Below, one piece after another: positions 32,142-43,400 of a DNA stretch of 64,000 nucleotides; the stretch's first letter is position 1, and each line of letters opens with the position of its first letter. The notes under the pieces were generated by a model, which was not told the origin of the DNA, did no database searches, and saw only the letters and a list, made by a program, of their open reading frames with translations. The stretch comes from Polytrichum commune (Eukaryota; Streptophyta; Polytrichopsida; Polytrichales; Polytrichaceae): contig OX485808.1 of NCBI GenBank assembly GCA_950295325.1, positions 35,422,527 through 35,486,526 of the forward strand, written 5' to 3'. Both the position numbers and the translations under genes were made by a program.

Positions 32142-34937
32142 ATGGGGGATTATGCTGGGAATTGGCGCTACGGTCAGGCTACAGACAGACGTCAAGCGGG
32201 AACTACTCCTACAAAGCGGCCTCGGCGAGATTATGGTATGTGGTCTTATATCCGTGGCATTGGTCTTGTCGTTTGTCTTTTCTCCTTTGCATGTGAAAGA
32301 TTAGGGTTGTTTTTTTCCCTTGGCGGGTTGTATCGATCTATACACACTTGTTGTCTTACTGTGTTAAGAGTCCTCTAAGGTGTCGGTATTTTCCTGGCTG
32401 AGTACTTGCCGGCTTTGCTTGTTGTTGGAGAGTATGGACATCTTAGTGTGTCTATTTTGCGAAGATTGAGGTCCTGGTTCCACATCCTAGACAAATTTCT
32501 GGAGAGCAGTAGAGAAAGTTGAGAAATATTCCCACTGTTGGAAACTGACGATGGGAGTGGGTATGGATGTCGTTGAAGGTGCTTTCTTCCATTCAGATTT
32601 AGTGATTATTTTTGGGTGGATGGCCCTTGGTCATATGGCTTGCTACTATTTGGCTATTTCTGCATGTGTGATTTGTTTTCTATTCATTGTATTGCCAAGA
32701 CTGAGGTCCTAGTTCACATGCTATGGAACAATTTGCTCAAGTCTTCCTGTTGCTTCTGGAGATCAGTAGCAGGCATTGGATACTAGGATCCACTGTTAGG
32801 AATTGACGATGATGTCAGTGGGGATGGATGTCATGGAAGGTGGCTTCTTCCATGCAGATTGATTATTGGGATTATAGCCCCTGGTCATATGGCTGGTTAC
32901 CAGTTGGATATTGTTGCATGTGTGATTTGCTTTCTATTCTATCTACTTTTTGATTGCTTCCATTTGATTCCTTTGGATTGTAACTTTCTTGATTCTATTT
33001 AAGGTTTATTTATGACCTTAAGGTTTGAACATCAATATTTAAGAGCCTAATCTTAGTCTTTCTATTGCCCGAGACGTAAAACTGATGAAGAAGTACTTTG
33101 ATGTAACTGTCCACCAGAAGACGGACCTCCGAGACCAGCGTATGGTGCTGCTCGAGGTGGAGAGCGTGATGTTGGAGGGTACACACGAGACAGGGTATAT
33201 GAGGACCAAGTGGTACGTGCTGGCTGGAGAGATGGCGATGGCCTAGGTGGTGGCCAGGACCTGGTAAGAAGTGGTTTACTTCAGACATGCACAGATTTAT
33301 GCTGATAGTGATGTGAAACAGCACAAGGGAAACTAGTGTGTGGTTGCAAATTGTGTCCTTACAGCTATTTCGATATCTTCTGCACGATACAAGTTGTAAA
33401 CAGAGATTGCTTTACTTTGTTGCACTTTCTTCATTTGTGAAACTGCATTTTTAAGGCTTGGTATTTCACTGCAAATTTTGAATATGAATCTGAACTTTTG
33501 TTGTTGATAGCTTTCTCAAGCTGGCCTGCCTTTCCAGATGGCTTACGGTGGTGGAGGCTTAGGTGGTCAAGATCTTGGCTTAGGCCCTGGTTTGGGTCCG
33601 ATTGGTGGCGGGGGTGGTCTTGGGCCTCTTGCTTTTGGAGGAATGCCTGATGAAGCTTCTCTAATGGGAGGTCGCATGGTGCCACTGGATGTTGGCATGG
33701 GAGGTCGGCCTGGGGGGCTAGGATTGAATGGTGGTGCGCCAGAGCCTGATGTCCTGCGGGGAGGGCTTGATGTTCTTCCTCCAGATGCATCCTCCACTCT
33801 GTTCGTTGATGGTCTTCCACAGGACTGCTCCCGCAGAGAAGCTGCACGTATCCTGAAATACTCTACTTTGTAGTTTCAGAACCTATTGGATTACATTTAT
33901 ATTATCCAGTTTTTTCTAAATCCTGTTGTTTAAAGTAAGGAACAGTAGCACGGCTTGCAAGTAAAAAGAGGCATACTGCTACTGTGGAGTCTGATGCAGT
34001 CACAAGTTTCCACATACTGTCCAGACTCCACATATTGTGTTGGATGGACTCTTTTAAGTGTCATGTATATTAAGACCTTAATCAAGAATTACAGACATCT
34101 TCCGTCCTTTCATCGGTTTCAAGGAAGTTCGTCTAGTCCACAAAGATGCTAAACGAGTGAGTTCTAAACCTCAAGTACTATGGAATCATTTTCAAAAGCA
34201 TTATATTGCACTGTTTCCTAGAGCTTCCACATATGAAGCTGATATTTGTTGGTGCTTCCTTTGGATTCTTTATAAGTAGTGCTCTATGTTTCCTCACAAC
34301 TGGAGAGATGTGTGCTGTAAGCAGAGCAGCCTAGAAGTTAAAAAAATAATCTACAACATTATTTTTGAATAGCACAGTGGATGGTGGTTAATGATGCTGT
34401 TGAGTAGTTTTGGGATTTCTGACATTCTTCCAACTTGAATGACTACAACTACAGGCGGACGGTGGCAAGGTGGTATTGTGTTTTGTAGAGTTTGCAGATG
34501 CAAGATGTGCTGCAACTGCTTTGGAGGCATTGCAAGGTGAATGGAATGACTTGCTCTTGGGATGAAATGGTTGTTGTTGTGCTGAAATGTGGTCCTGTAA
34601 CTGTCACCTGGCATTTTGTTGGGTATTTTTTCAGCAATCAGATGTTATAGCAAGGCAAGGTTGTCCAGATTTTTGTAAACGTACACTAAGTACGTGGCTG
34701 GACATATTTAGTATGCATATACCAAAATATGTGGTGCCACTTTGCTATCCCTGCTTACATGTTTTCATATCCCTTTCAGGCTATAAATTTGATGAGGCCG
34801 ATCACGAGTCTTATGCGCTGCGACTCACATTTGCACGACATCCAGGGCCACGAGGTCCTGTTCGGGATGAACCTTTCAGAGGGGGCCGGGATCGCGGGGA
34901 TGACTACCGTCCTCGGGGTGGTGGTGCCCGTCGATGA
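32142..34937 (+). CDS. RRM RNA-binding protein, nuclear-speckle (NSR)-like, paralog 2
   Basis: Six exons: 32142-32235, 33118-33263, 33511-33847, 34095-34156, 34455-34536, 34780-34937; 292 aa. Exon phases are the same as in paralog 1 at all five introns, and exons 1, 4, 5 and 6 have identical lengths. Domains: basic/Tyr leader (MGDYAGNWRY, TPTKRPRRDYG), a block ending RVYEDQVVRAGWRDGD, Gly-rich linker (about 81-165), RRM from about 175 with RNP2 TLFVDGLP (176-183) and RNP1 VVLCFVEF (about 219-226), and RGG tail (RGGRDRGDDYRPRGGGARR). Role by family: nuclear-speckle regulator of alternative splicing. The start is the ATG at 32142; an in-frame TAG lies two codons upstream. The higher GC content suggests this is the ancestral or main copy; that is inference. 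The exon 2 acceptor is a CAGAAG tandem acceptor. Confidence 0.94.
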
Positions 34938-35399
34938 GCGAAAGGTGCTGAACATCCAGGTAAGACCTCAAAACTTGTTGTGAGGCTTAAAATTTCTCCC
35001 TCATTACTGCGTTTCATTCAGAAGGAAGGCTTTGTCCACCTTCCTCACCAGGTTGCCTACGGAGACCTATGTTAGCTTCTTTAGCTCCGTGAACTTTCAT
35101 TCCCAGTTGGATATCTTTTCCTATGAAAGAGTAGTACTTATGATATCTAAGGATATGCGAATTCTAAAGGCGGAAGCTCGATAACTTCCCATAACATCAT
35201 CTTCAAAATGGACGGAAAGATTTCCATTTAGATGTCCCCAACGAATGCGAGTATAAGATGTCTTCGCTCGAGTAAGGCTGAGGACTTCTTTGACGTGACG
35301 CTTTTCGGAAAATTGTTATTCTAGTCTTTAGCATGAGTGGCGTTTTGCTCCAGGTTGAAATCTTAGCACTGTTATACATTTCAGCATGCATTAAGGAAA

Positions 35400-35815
35400 T
35401 GATTGTCGGCTTTTCGTTCAACTGGCTCCAAGATAACGCTGAGAGGTAGGCAGAATGGTGACTTTTGGACCCTCTTACGTGCAGTGTGATACTTTCCCAT
35501 TCTATGATGGACCACAAGTGAACATACTGGCGCATCTTTTCATACTGGGATCGTACATTCGCACTCAACAATTACGGCTCGTTGGCGCGACGGCCAAACT
35601 CTGACAAATTGTTCGATAGTTCAAAAGAGAGACAAATGGCGTCATGGCTGATTCTGCGCTTTAGACACTTGGATTATGGGTGAATTTGGAAGATGACGAG
35701 CCCATCCATGTGCTTTTTGGACGATTCAGCTAAGATTTATCTTGGCATATTTATTTCGCTGGATGGAGATACACACGTACATGGCTCAGCGGGTTTCGAT
35801 GCGATGCTTGATTTT
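35400..35815 (+). other. Conserved noncoding block downstream of RRM paralog 2
   Basis: Counterpart of 11240-11620. Best islands: CAACTGGCTCCAAGA, TTTGGACCCTCTTACGTGCA, ACTGGCGCATC, TTGGCGCGACGGCCAA (35582-35597), TTCGATAGTTC, GATTTTTCTGG. It begins about 460 bases after the stop codon. A candidate 3'-UTR intron lies between (donor 34960, acceptor ending 35021). Confidence 0.6.
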
Positions 35816-38800
35816 TCTGGTCCCAGACTACCTATTAGCTGGGTATTCATCATCTGGGTGTCGTTTCTGTTCCCAATTCTGCTTCCAGGAGTTTAGCACG
35901 TATGTCATGAGGATCGTTTTTTATTTGTAGGTTTGGTTCGAGATATGATAATATTACAGCAGTGCGAAATAGGTTAGCAAGCTTTTTGATAGTTTCGACA
36001 TTGTCAGGGGTGACGGTTTAGTTTGTTTTTTTATCCTGTCGTGTGTTTCTAGTTAGGTCTGTCACGCTAGGTGCTCTCTATTATGATCCTCGACCAGCCA
36101 TGTGAACTTGCTATTAGGAACTCTTTTAACTGAAATTTCCGCTTGTGGAGGTTGTCCTCTCGTCGATTGACTTCCATCCTTATGGAGGGACACGGATAGT
36201 TACTTTTTTCCATTTTCCCTGAAGCTCATGTGATACAGCTGCAAATATTCTCCTGCCAAATTATCTTGCGTGGGCTATGTATCGAATCGCCAAATCGACA
36301 GACTTGTGATGATGGAATTGGGGTGCTCCATAATTTTTGCACAATCTTCGCAGATTCTGATGGAACTAGATTCTCCTGGCTGGTTTTTTCATCACGCAAT
36401 ATCTTTTTCGTATCGTGAATGTGTCTCGACAATGATGATGGAAACCCTAATTCTTCAAGTTAGGAGGTTTGACAACCTCGTGTGGGAGACGAACTGGATC
36501 TCGATTTTGAAGGTGTTGTTGAGAAGTGATTTTGTCCAGCTTTGTACTCTTATGTTTTAACAATGCCTTGTGGAACTTGCATTGCATCAACTTTTATCTG
36601 ACAAATACAGGGGAAGGACAATACTACTACTAGCACTACCACTACATGGCAAATCCTAACTCCATCAACCTGATTACACAACTGACTTAAAATCTTACCA
36701 AAGATTTGCATGTTTTTTCATCCACTTTCAAAATAATGGTTATTTTCTAATGCACATCTCAAGGTTGCTGACAATGAGGGCTTTTTCAGCATATGCTTTG
36801 CACAACAATTGGTTCAGAAGTACTCAAAAGCTGGGCGGTTAGCCCTGGTGACTTCTTTACTCAGATTTAGGTTGGATTAGTATGCTTTTTGACTAGTATA
36901 TCAGATACATTGGATCCACCTTTTTGTGGAAGACATATCTGTAATTATGCTCAAATGCCATCACCACATCAGCTTATTAATTTTTGTCCATGATAAGATC
37001 AATTATACACTGAGCTACTCGGCACAAATTGGAGACATGTGTGTATACATATTTTGTATGCGTGATGTGGGGAGGTGGCACAATGCACGAAGTTTTGATA
37101 TTCAAGTTTGCGAAATTGAAAATGAAATGGAATTGAATTTAAAAGTCCGGGAAGAAAAAGGCTTTATGGAATCTCAATAGAGTGTCGACCAGGGAGCTCA
37201 TGGTTTTACTATGTAGGGTTTTTTTGATTGGCAAGTAATTATACAACTGGTAATATCGGAAATATTGGAGAAACATACTGTATCGATCCAATGAAGAAAT
37301 GTCCATTACAATTTGTATGTATGCATTACATCTGAATGTTGCATTCTATGTGGATGTTTTGTGTGAATTATAGGCTTGACATTGTTACCAAATTGGCCAA
37401 CGTCAAACAGCTGAAACGTTTATAATTGTCTTGGTATGAGTATGTGCAATAGTGTTATGAGGTGTATGCCTATGTTACACAATAGTCTATAAGTTGACTA
37501 AGGTGTACACAAATGACACTTGGCATTCGAATGTTCAAGAATATCTTCTTGTATACTAGTATGTAAACACATGACACCTGCCATTAGTATGCTCAATGAT
37601 ATCTTCCATTTGTACACTAAGATGCAAAACTATCATCTCAAGTATCCCATTGTGCTATGCAAAATGTGGTTATGTTACCTAAAAAAGTTATTAATAACAT
37701 TGTTCTGATAATTAGTGGACATAACACTTTGAGATCTGTAGGCAAGTTAGGCAGTTGAGGCGAAACAACCTGTACACTCGTACCTTGGATGCATGGTTGC
37801 AGTCATCCAACTAGGAACCAATGTATGGGTTGGTTCGCCCTCTGTTAGGCCCTTTACAAAATAACATGTACGACACTAAATACAATAAATGGTGTACCGG
37901 ATTCTTATTACCGTGGCAATCTTTGGTAATCAAACCCCTTATCTTAACACCTGATTTCTCTCTTTCTCTATGTAAGTGCATCCACTGAAAGGCCAACAAT
38001 GTTCAGTGATGAATACTTATATGTGAATGGGCCATATTTAGATCATCTAATATAAACTTCCTTCTTTGATGGATTTATTCATAACATCTCAAGTTGAGAC
38101 TTCATTGCAACAAACATATGTGTTTCTTGTATCGTCAGACCTATCGACAATTTTAGAGGGACTCTTGATTCTCATTAAACTCGTCCACTTACTGCCCCTT
38201 GCTCATTGGATCCTGCGACTTCCTGTTACTAGACTCACCATCTGTGATGCTTTCCACCTTGAAAACTGGAAAAGTTTTTGAACTTTCCTGTCGGAGCTGC
38301 TCCACTTGGATCCATCTCAGTCTTCGCATGCTCCGAATTCTCTGCTTCATGCATGTGTTGTTGCACCAAGGAGGAAGAACTTCCACAGGTTGGTACACAC
38401 AAGTTTGGGCAAGTTTGCAGTTAGAAGGTGTTCGCCTCTCTCTCATAGCTCCACTTCTTTCCTCTTCGTGTTTCCTCAAGGCAGGAATTGCAGTTATTCT
38501 TTTTTCTTGAGGTGGGTTCCTTTAATTTGCTTGAATTTTGTACAGGGATTTTCTTTTGTGTTGTGGAGTTGTAGGACTTTCCCGGGCTTGTGATTCATAA
38601 ACAATAGTATGTAGAAATTTGCACTTGTAAGCTGTGTTAGAGTCTGATTTTTGGTTGCTTTGTGTTGCTCTCTTCAAACCCCTTGGTGATTTCTACACTA
38701 AGGATGTTTCGAACAAATAATAAATCTGTCGTAATTTTCAGCCTTAAGGATCCATTTTAGGATGTGGAGTTCCAGGACATTATATTATTGAGCTCCTTAA

Positions 38801-40441
38801 GAGTGTTCCATGCGACCAGGAATCGAAGGCACTTTGATACAAGCATCAAAATCCATGTAAGAGTGTACTGTGCAATTTTAAGTCTTAAATAGAGAATGTG
38901 CGAAGGTCTTACACTTAAGATGATCACTAGGATCTTGTCAATTGACTACGCTCCGATTTTATTCCTAGAAATGAAGCCCCTGATTCCTGAATTTGTGTTC
39001 CTTGAGTGTAGGACTCGTAACAATTTTCAGAGGCCATCTTTTGTTCGCTTTTCTATTCGAGACTGTGCTTAGCTTAGCATATGTCATGATTTGGAGTACG
39101 TTCTGCCTGCCGGTATTGGTCTAGTCCAAGTCATTTGAGATGAATTAGCCATAGACTTATAGGAAGTCAAGTTTTTTGTTGGATGGATGCGAGGTACGTT
39201 TGTATGCGATAATTCTCTTTCTATCTCTCTAGCTAGCTAGTTGGTGGGTTAGGAATAAACATGGAAAGATATGCTTACATGGAAAGACATGCTTGCAGTG
39301 ACGCCACACAATAGTAAGCAGCTTACTGCCAGTCTTGAGATTCAACTTCAGAATGAGAGTACAAAATATTATGATCATGAGTTCAATGTTTGAGAATAAT
39401 CACTACGGGAATTGTGGTTATTTACCACCGGTTCTCTTCTACTACAATAGAATCCATATTCATAGTTTTCAAACCTGTCTAGTGGAAAAAAACTGCGATT
39501 CCCATAGAGGATGTGACTAGATTTCAGGGCCCACATAACATTTCATTGAGGGCAGAGGCTGAAAAATGTTATGAAGGGGACATATTCACAAGGCTTTAAC
39601 CGTATTTTAATGGACTATACCAGACTTAGGTTGAAGTGCACTATCCCGAAGGGGTTGGTGTTCCGCATTTCCATAGCTGACATGCAAGCTGAATCCTTTT
39701 ACTTGAAAACTCGTTTTAAACCCTACTCTGCCTCCCCCTCTTGAATTGCTGTTGCATGAAAGATAGGAACTCCACCTGGGGATTTTTCGGAGAATTCAAA
39801 TCTCATTCACTTGGAGTAGGCTGATTCAAACAACATGATCTGTGGTGGAGTTTGATTGTGCTTTGTAGTTCTCAGGTTCAATCCAATGAGTGCCATTTAT
39901 CTGCAATCTTCGCACAATATATGCAGATGGACGACAAGTGAGCTTCAAGTTATTCGAAAGTGGATGTGCTGTATGTTGTTATCATTTCGGAATCCAGAAA
40001 CCCATGTGACAAAAAAAATTTATTTTTCAAAGAAGCCATGTAGGATTTAACTGCACTCTTAACTGATGGCAACATGAGACTTAGACCAATATCTCGTCTC
40101 ACCACTCCATCGTATCCATCTAGTATATGAATTGAACAACATCTCAGACATGTGTCATGTTGCTCGGTGATGAAATGTCACAAATTACAATCATATTGTG
40201 TTGTTCATGTTGTGTTGGAGGACACAAATTCATCCATAAAACATGCCTTCATGCACAATTTACATATGCAACATGTTGGGTAGCTAGTGTACTATAACTA
40301 CTCTGGTACGAATTTGTTAACCTAGACATGAGATTGTCAAAAATTAACCCAATGAACTTCTACTTTTGCAGGTATTGTGTGGTCCTAGCTGTTGGGTTTC
40401 AAAAACTGCAACTGGAACCGCAACCCTAAACTTACAATACG
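35816..40441. other. Spacer between RRM paralog 2 and the GST gene, no gene supported
   Basis: Moderate-complexity DNA with only short open frames. A family D relative lies inverted at 37400-37880. The frames near 36926-37180 and 38199-38593 have no recognisable domain. The last part is presumably the GST promoter; no TATA box or known element is clear. Confidence 0.4.
37400..37880 (-). repeat. Repeat family D left part, inverted copy
   Basis: Reverse complement of about 30000-30480. Matching blocks include TTTGAGATGATAGTTTTGCA-like sequence, GAAGATATCATTGAGCATAC and the block GCAAAGGGCCTAA/TTAGGCCCTTTACAAAAT near the outer end. Confidence 0.6.
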
Positions 40442-43400
40442 ATGGCGGACCATGCTACGGTAAATATTCACTACAAGATTTTATGGGGTTGTGGTTATAG
40501 TAATCTGTTCATTTCAAAATGTGGGTGGCCATTTAATGTAGAGACAATGTCGTTACAAATTCTTTGGTGCTCATGCAACATTAGCTTTGTAGTCAGGAAA
40601 AAGAGTGAGTGAAAAATAATCTCTAACAAAGGGGATGGAGTGGTGTAGAGGGGTGCCGATGTGGAAACCGTCACATTACACAACTACTTTAAGAGCTCTT
40701 GTTCATGGCGGGCACGCCTTGGACTAGAACTTAAGGGTGAGTATTTGAAGATTTCTACTATAGTACCTTGTTATCAATTTAGGACCTGCTTGCTGAAATT
40801 CTATTTATTTCAATGCCACACCAACTTTTCATGTGTTCCAACCAACCATTGTGTGACACGTGGCACATCATTCAAGAAAACAATAATTTTTGTTGTGAAA
40901 CTAACAAATCATAGTAATTAGTCTATGAGTGGAACACATCCGTCAATACTGTCAAAGGCTTTGGGATGCTTAGATTATTAGAATTAAAAATTTCACAAAA
41001 TGAAATAAAATAAGTACTTTTTTGTTTTAAGATTGATAGACATGGTATGAACACAATATAAACAAGGTATTTGACAATGAAGGACATTACATTACTCAGA
41101 GAACATTGTAGCCTCTCTTCTCCCGATTAGAGTACTACTTCCCCGAAATACCATAGCTCTCTAGCAGCTTGGGCACCTTTCTGCCTAATGGTTAATCAAA
41201 GTGCGAATGTAAGTTAGGTAGCCTAGAAAATAATATTCTAGAATTGGGCATATTCAAAAAGCATTTAAAAATAAGTTAGACATTCATCCAAGTCATTTCT
41301 ATAATTCATGAACAGTTTTCCTAATTTCATCTATGCCATCTATGATTAACCTAAACACTTTCCTTAACCAACATTCCTTACCCTAGAGCTTGTCTATTAC
41401 TTGTATGTCAGGGTTTTGCTTGGCAACAAATTTGCATTTTGTGAGAGTTATACGGAGTGGTCTTTGTGAAAGACTACGCTTGCATTATTGTGATTTTAGG
41501 CACACTTTGAATGTTATTTCTTTTCTTTTTGGACACTCAACGAAATTAATTTCCCTAAAATTTAGGCACTTTTAAAATCAATTATTTTCTGCCCAATCTG
41601 CTAGAAAACTACGATACTGTACATTGTATAAAAAAGTAACATTCACAACCATCCAATGAAATATTGTAAACTAAGGGAAAAAAAACCCTTATTTGGTTAC
41701 TACTCTTAGTCGGATACCTATATTTGAGTGGTATGTAGTTAGGTGTGGCTCCAAGAATGGATACCCAAAAAACCGTGTTTGAACTATGTGAATTTGCTAA
41801 TCATCTCATACTAATCGAGGGTTTAATATCCTACGAAAAGTGAGCTGGTCGGAAAAGTAACCCATTGATACCTTATGTGTTTGATGCAATTTTTGATCGA
41901 GGACGCAATTGTTTTGAACGTGAAGAATCCTGATCTGGGCTGTGCAGGCATTCCTTATAAGTACAAGGCGGTGGATTTACAGGCACAGGAGCATCACAGT
42001 GAAGGTATCACAACATCGATCAATTCAAACAGCAAATTGAAGTGCATATGAAGGAAGTTTCCAGGGAAACCTTAAAAAATTAGTGACCAGAGTGATTGAG
42101 ATGCTCGAGTGAACATCTTCAAATAATCGAGCGGTTACTCATTGATCATTTAACGCAGCTTTTGTTTCATGCGTGCAGAATACAAAAAGTTGAATCCACT
42201 GCAGCTCGTCCCAGCTTTGGAGATCGGAGGGACAGTCCTCGCAGATTCAATCGCAATTTTGTTTGTAAATCTATCTTCCCCTCTTGAAGGCTGTCGGGAA
42301 AAAAATCCTTGAAACATACGTCATGAGAGATTCAGATCAAACTTCCTTCACAAGTCTTGTTATAGGCAGTGTGTAGGTAGCTTTGAATTCTGGGAATAGG
42401 ATTCTAGTTTTCAAGGTGTTCCTTGGAAATTAGGAGCTTGGACATCTACAACATTTCTGGTATATAGTGTCACTTGATATTTGGAATTACGCAATGCTAT
42501 AACTCTCATTACTATTATTACTGTAGATTTCATTTTTTATCAACAAAGATTTAATAGCTGGTATGGACATTATACAACATTCGTGACTTTACTTGATGAA
42601 AACGCACATTCTTAGCAAAAGGTTATAGCACTCCGTAGATCGAAACAATAAGTGACACCTAATACCATAAACGGTGTAGTGAAGTTTCTTTGTTGATGTC
42701 AAGTTTGAAGGAGTAATGTCACATTAGGGTTGTTAGTCAAAGTAGTCGTAAAGTATGTGTATTTTTTTATCTAGCTAGACAACACATCATGTGTCATCAT
42801 TATACTATACACTACCAGCATATGGGTCTTGGGGGCAATTGTCCTGCGTCACTAGTAGATCTTTAAATCTATCATTGTGGTAGATTTTCATTTTTCTTCT
42901 TGGACGTAGGACAAAGGTCTAGGACTTAGATGCTCTAGTGATCGGACAAAGAATGGGTGGTAGCTTGTTGGCAAGACTTATGAGAAGATTCTTTTGGTAC
43001 TCCATGAGTCCATTTGGGTAAGAATCAAGCAAGTCAAAAATACCATAAGAATGTAATCTTGGAAATCGATTATCTTCACAAGACTAAACAAAAATCACTC
43101 ATTTGGTGGATTCAATGCATTAGAACATTGTGCCCATTGTTTGTATATCATAGTGTGTATAAGGACTACCTCCACTTAAGGACCCTTGTGGGGCTACCTA
43201 GTTACTACGCCTGTAAAATAGAATTGGTTACATCTTAGTGTTTGTTGATTTAGGGTATTATATTTCTCTTGAGCAACTACACTGTTTATGATAGTTTGTG
43301 TCATTGACTATTTGGAATTATGTAATGCCATAACTCCTTCCTATAGGTATCATTTTTAACCGAAAAAAATTTACATAGGTTTTTGTGTGGACTTTATATA

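Noticed and set aside
36926-37180. 84-codon plus-strand frame between the RRM and GST genes
   Set aside because: No recognisable domain, no splice context and ordinary AT-rich composition.
42255-42275. Apparent frameshift at the end of GST exon 4 (donor TT|GTTTGT)
   Set aside because: Using the donor GTAAAT at 42265 instead gives DSIAILFYLEEK in frame with the next exon, so the gene is intact.
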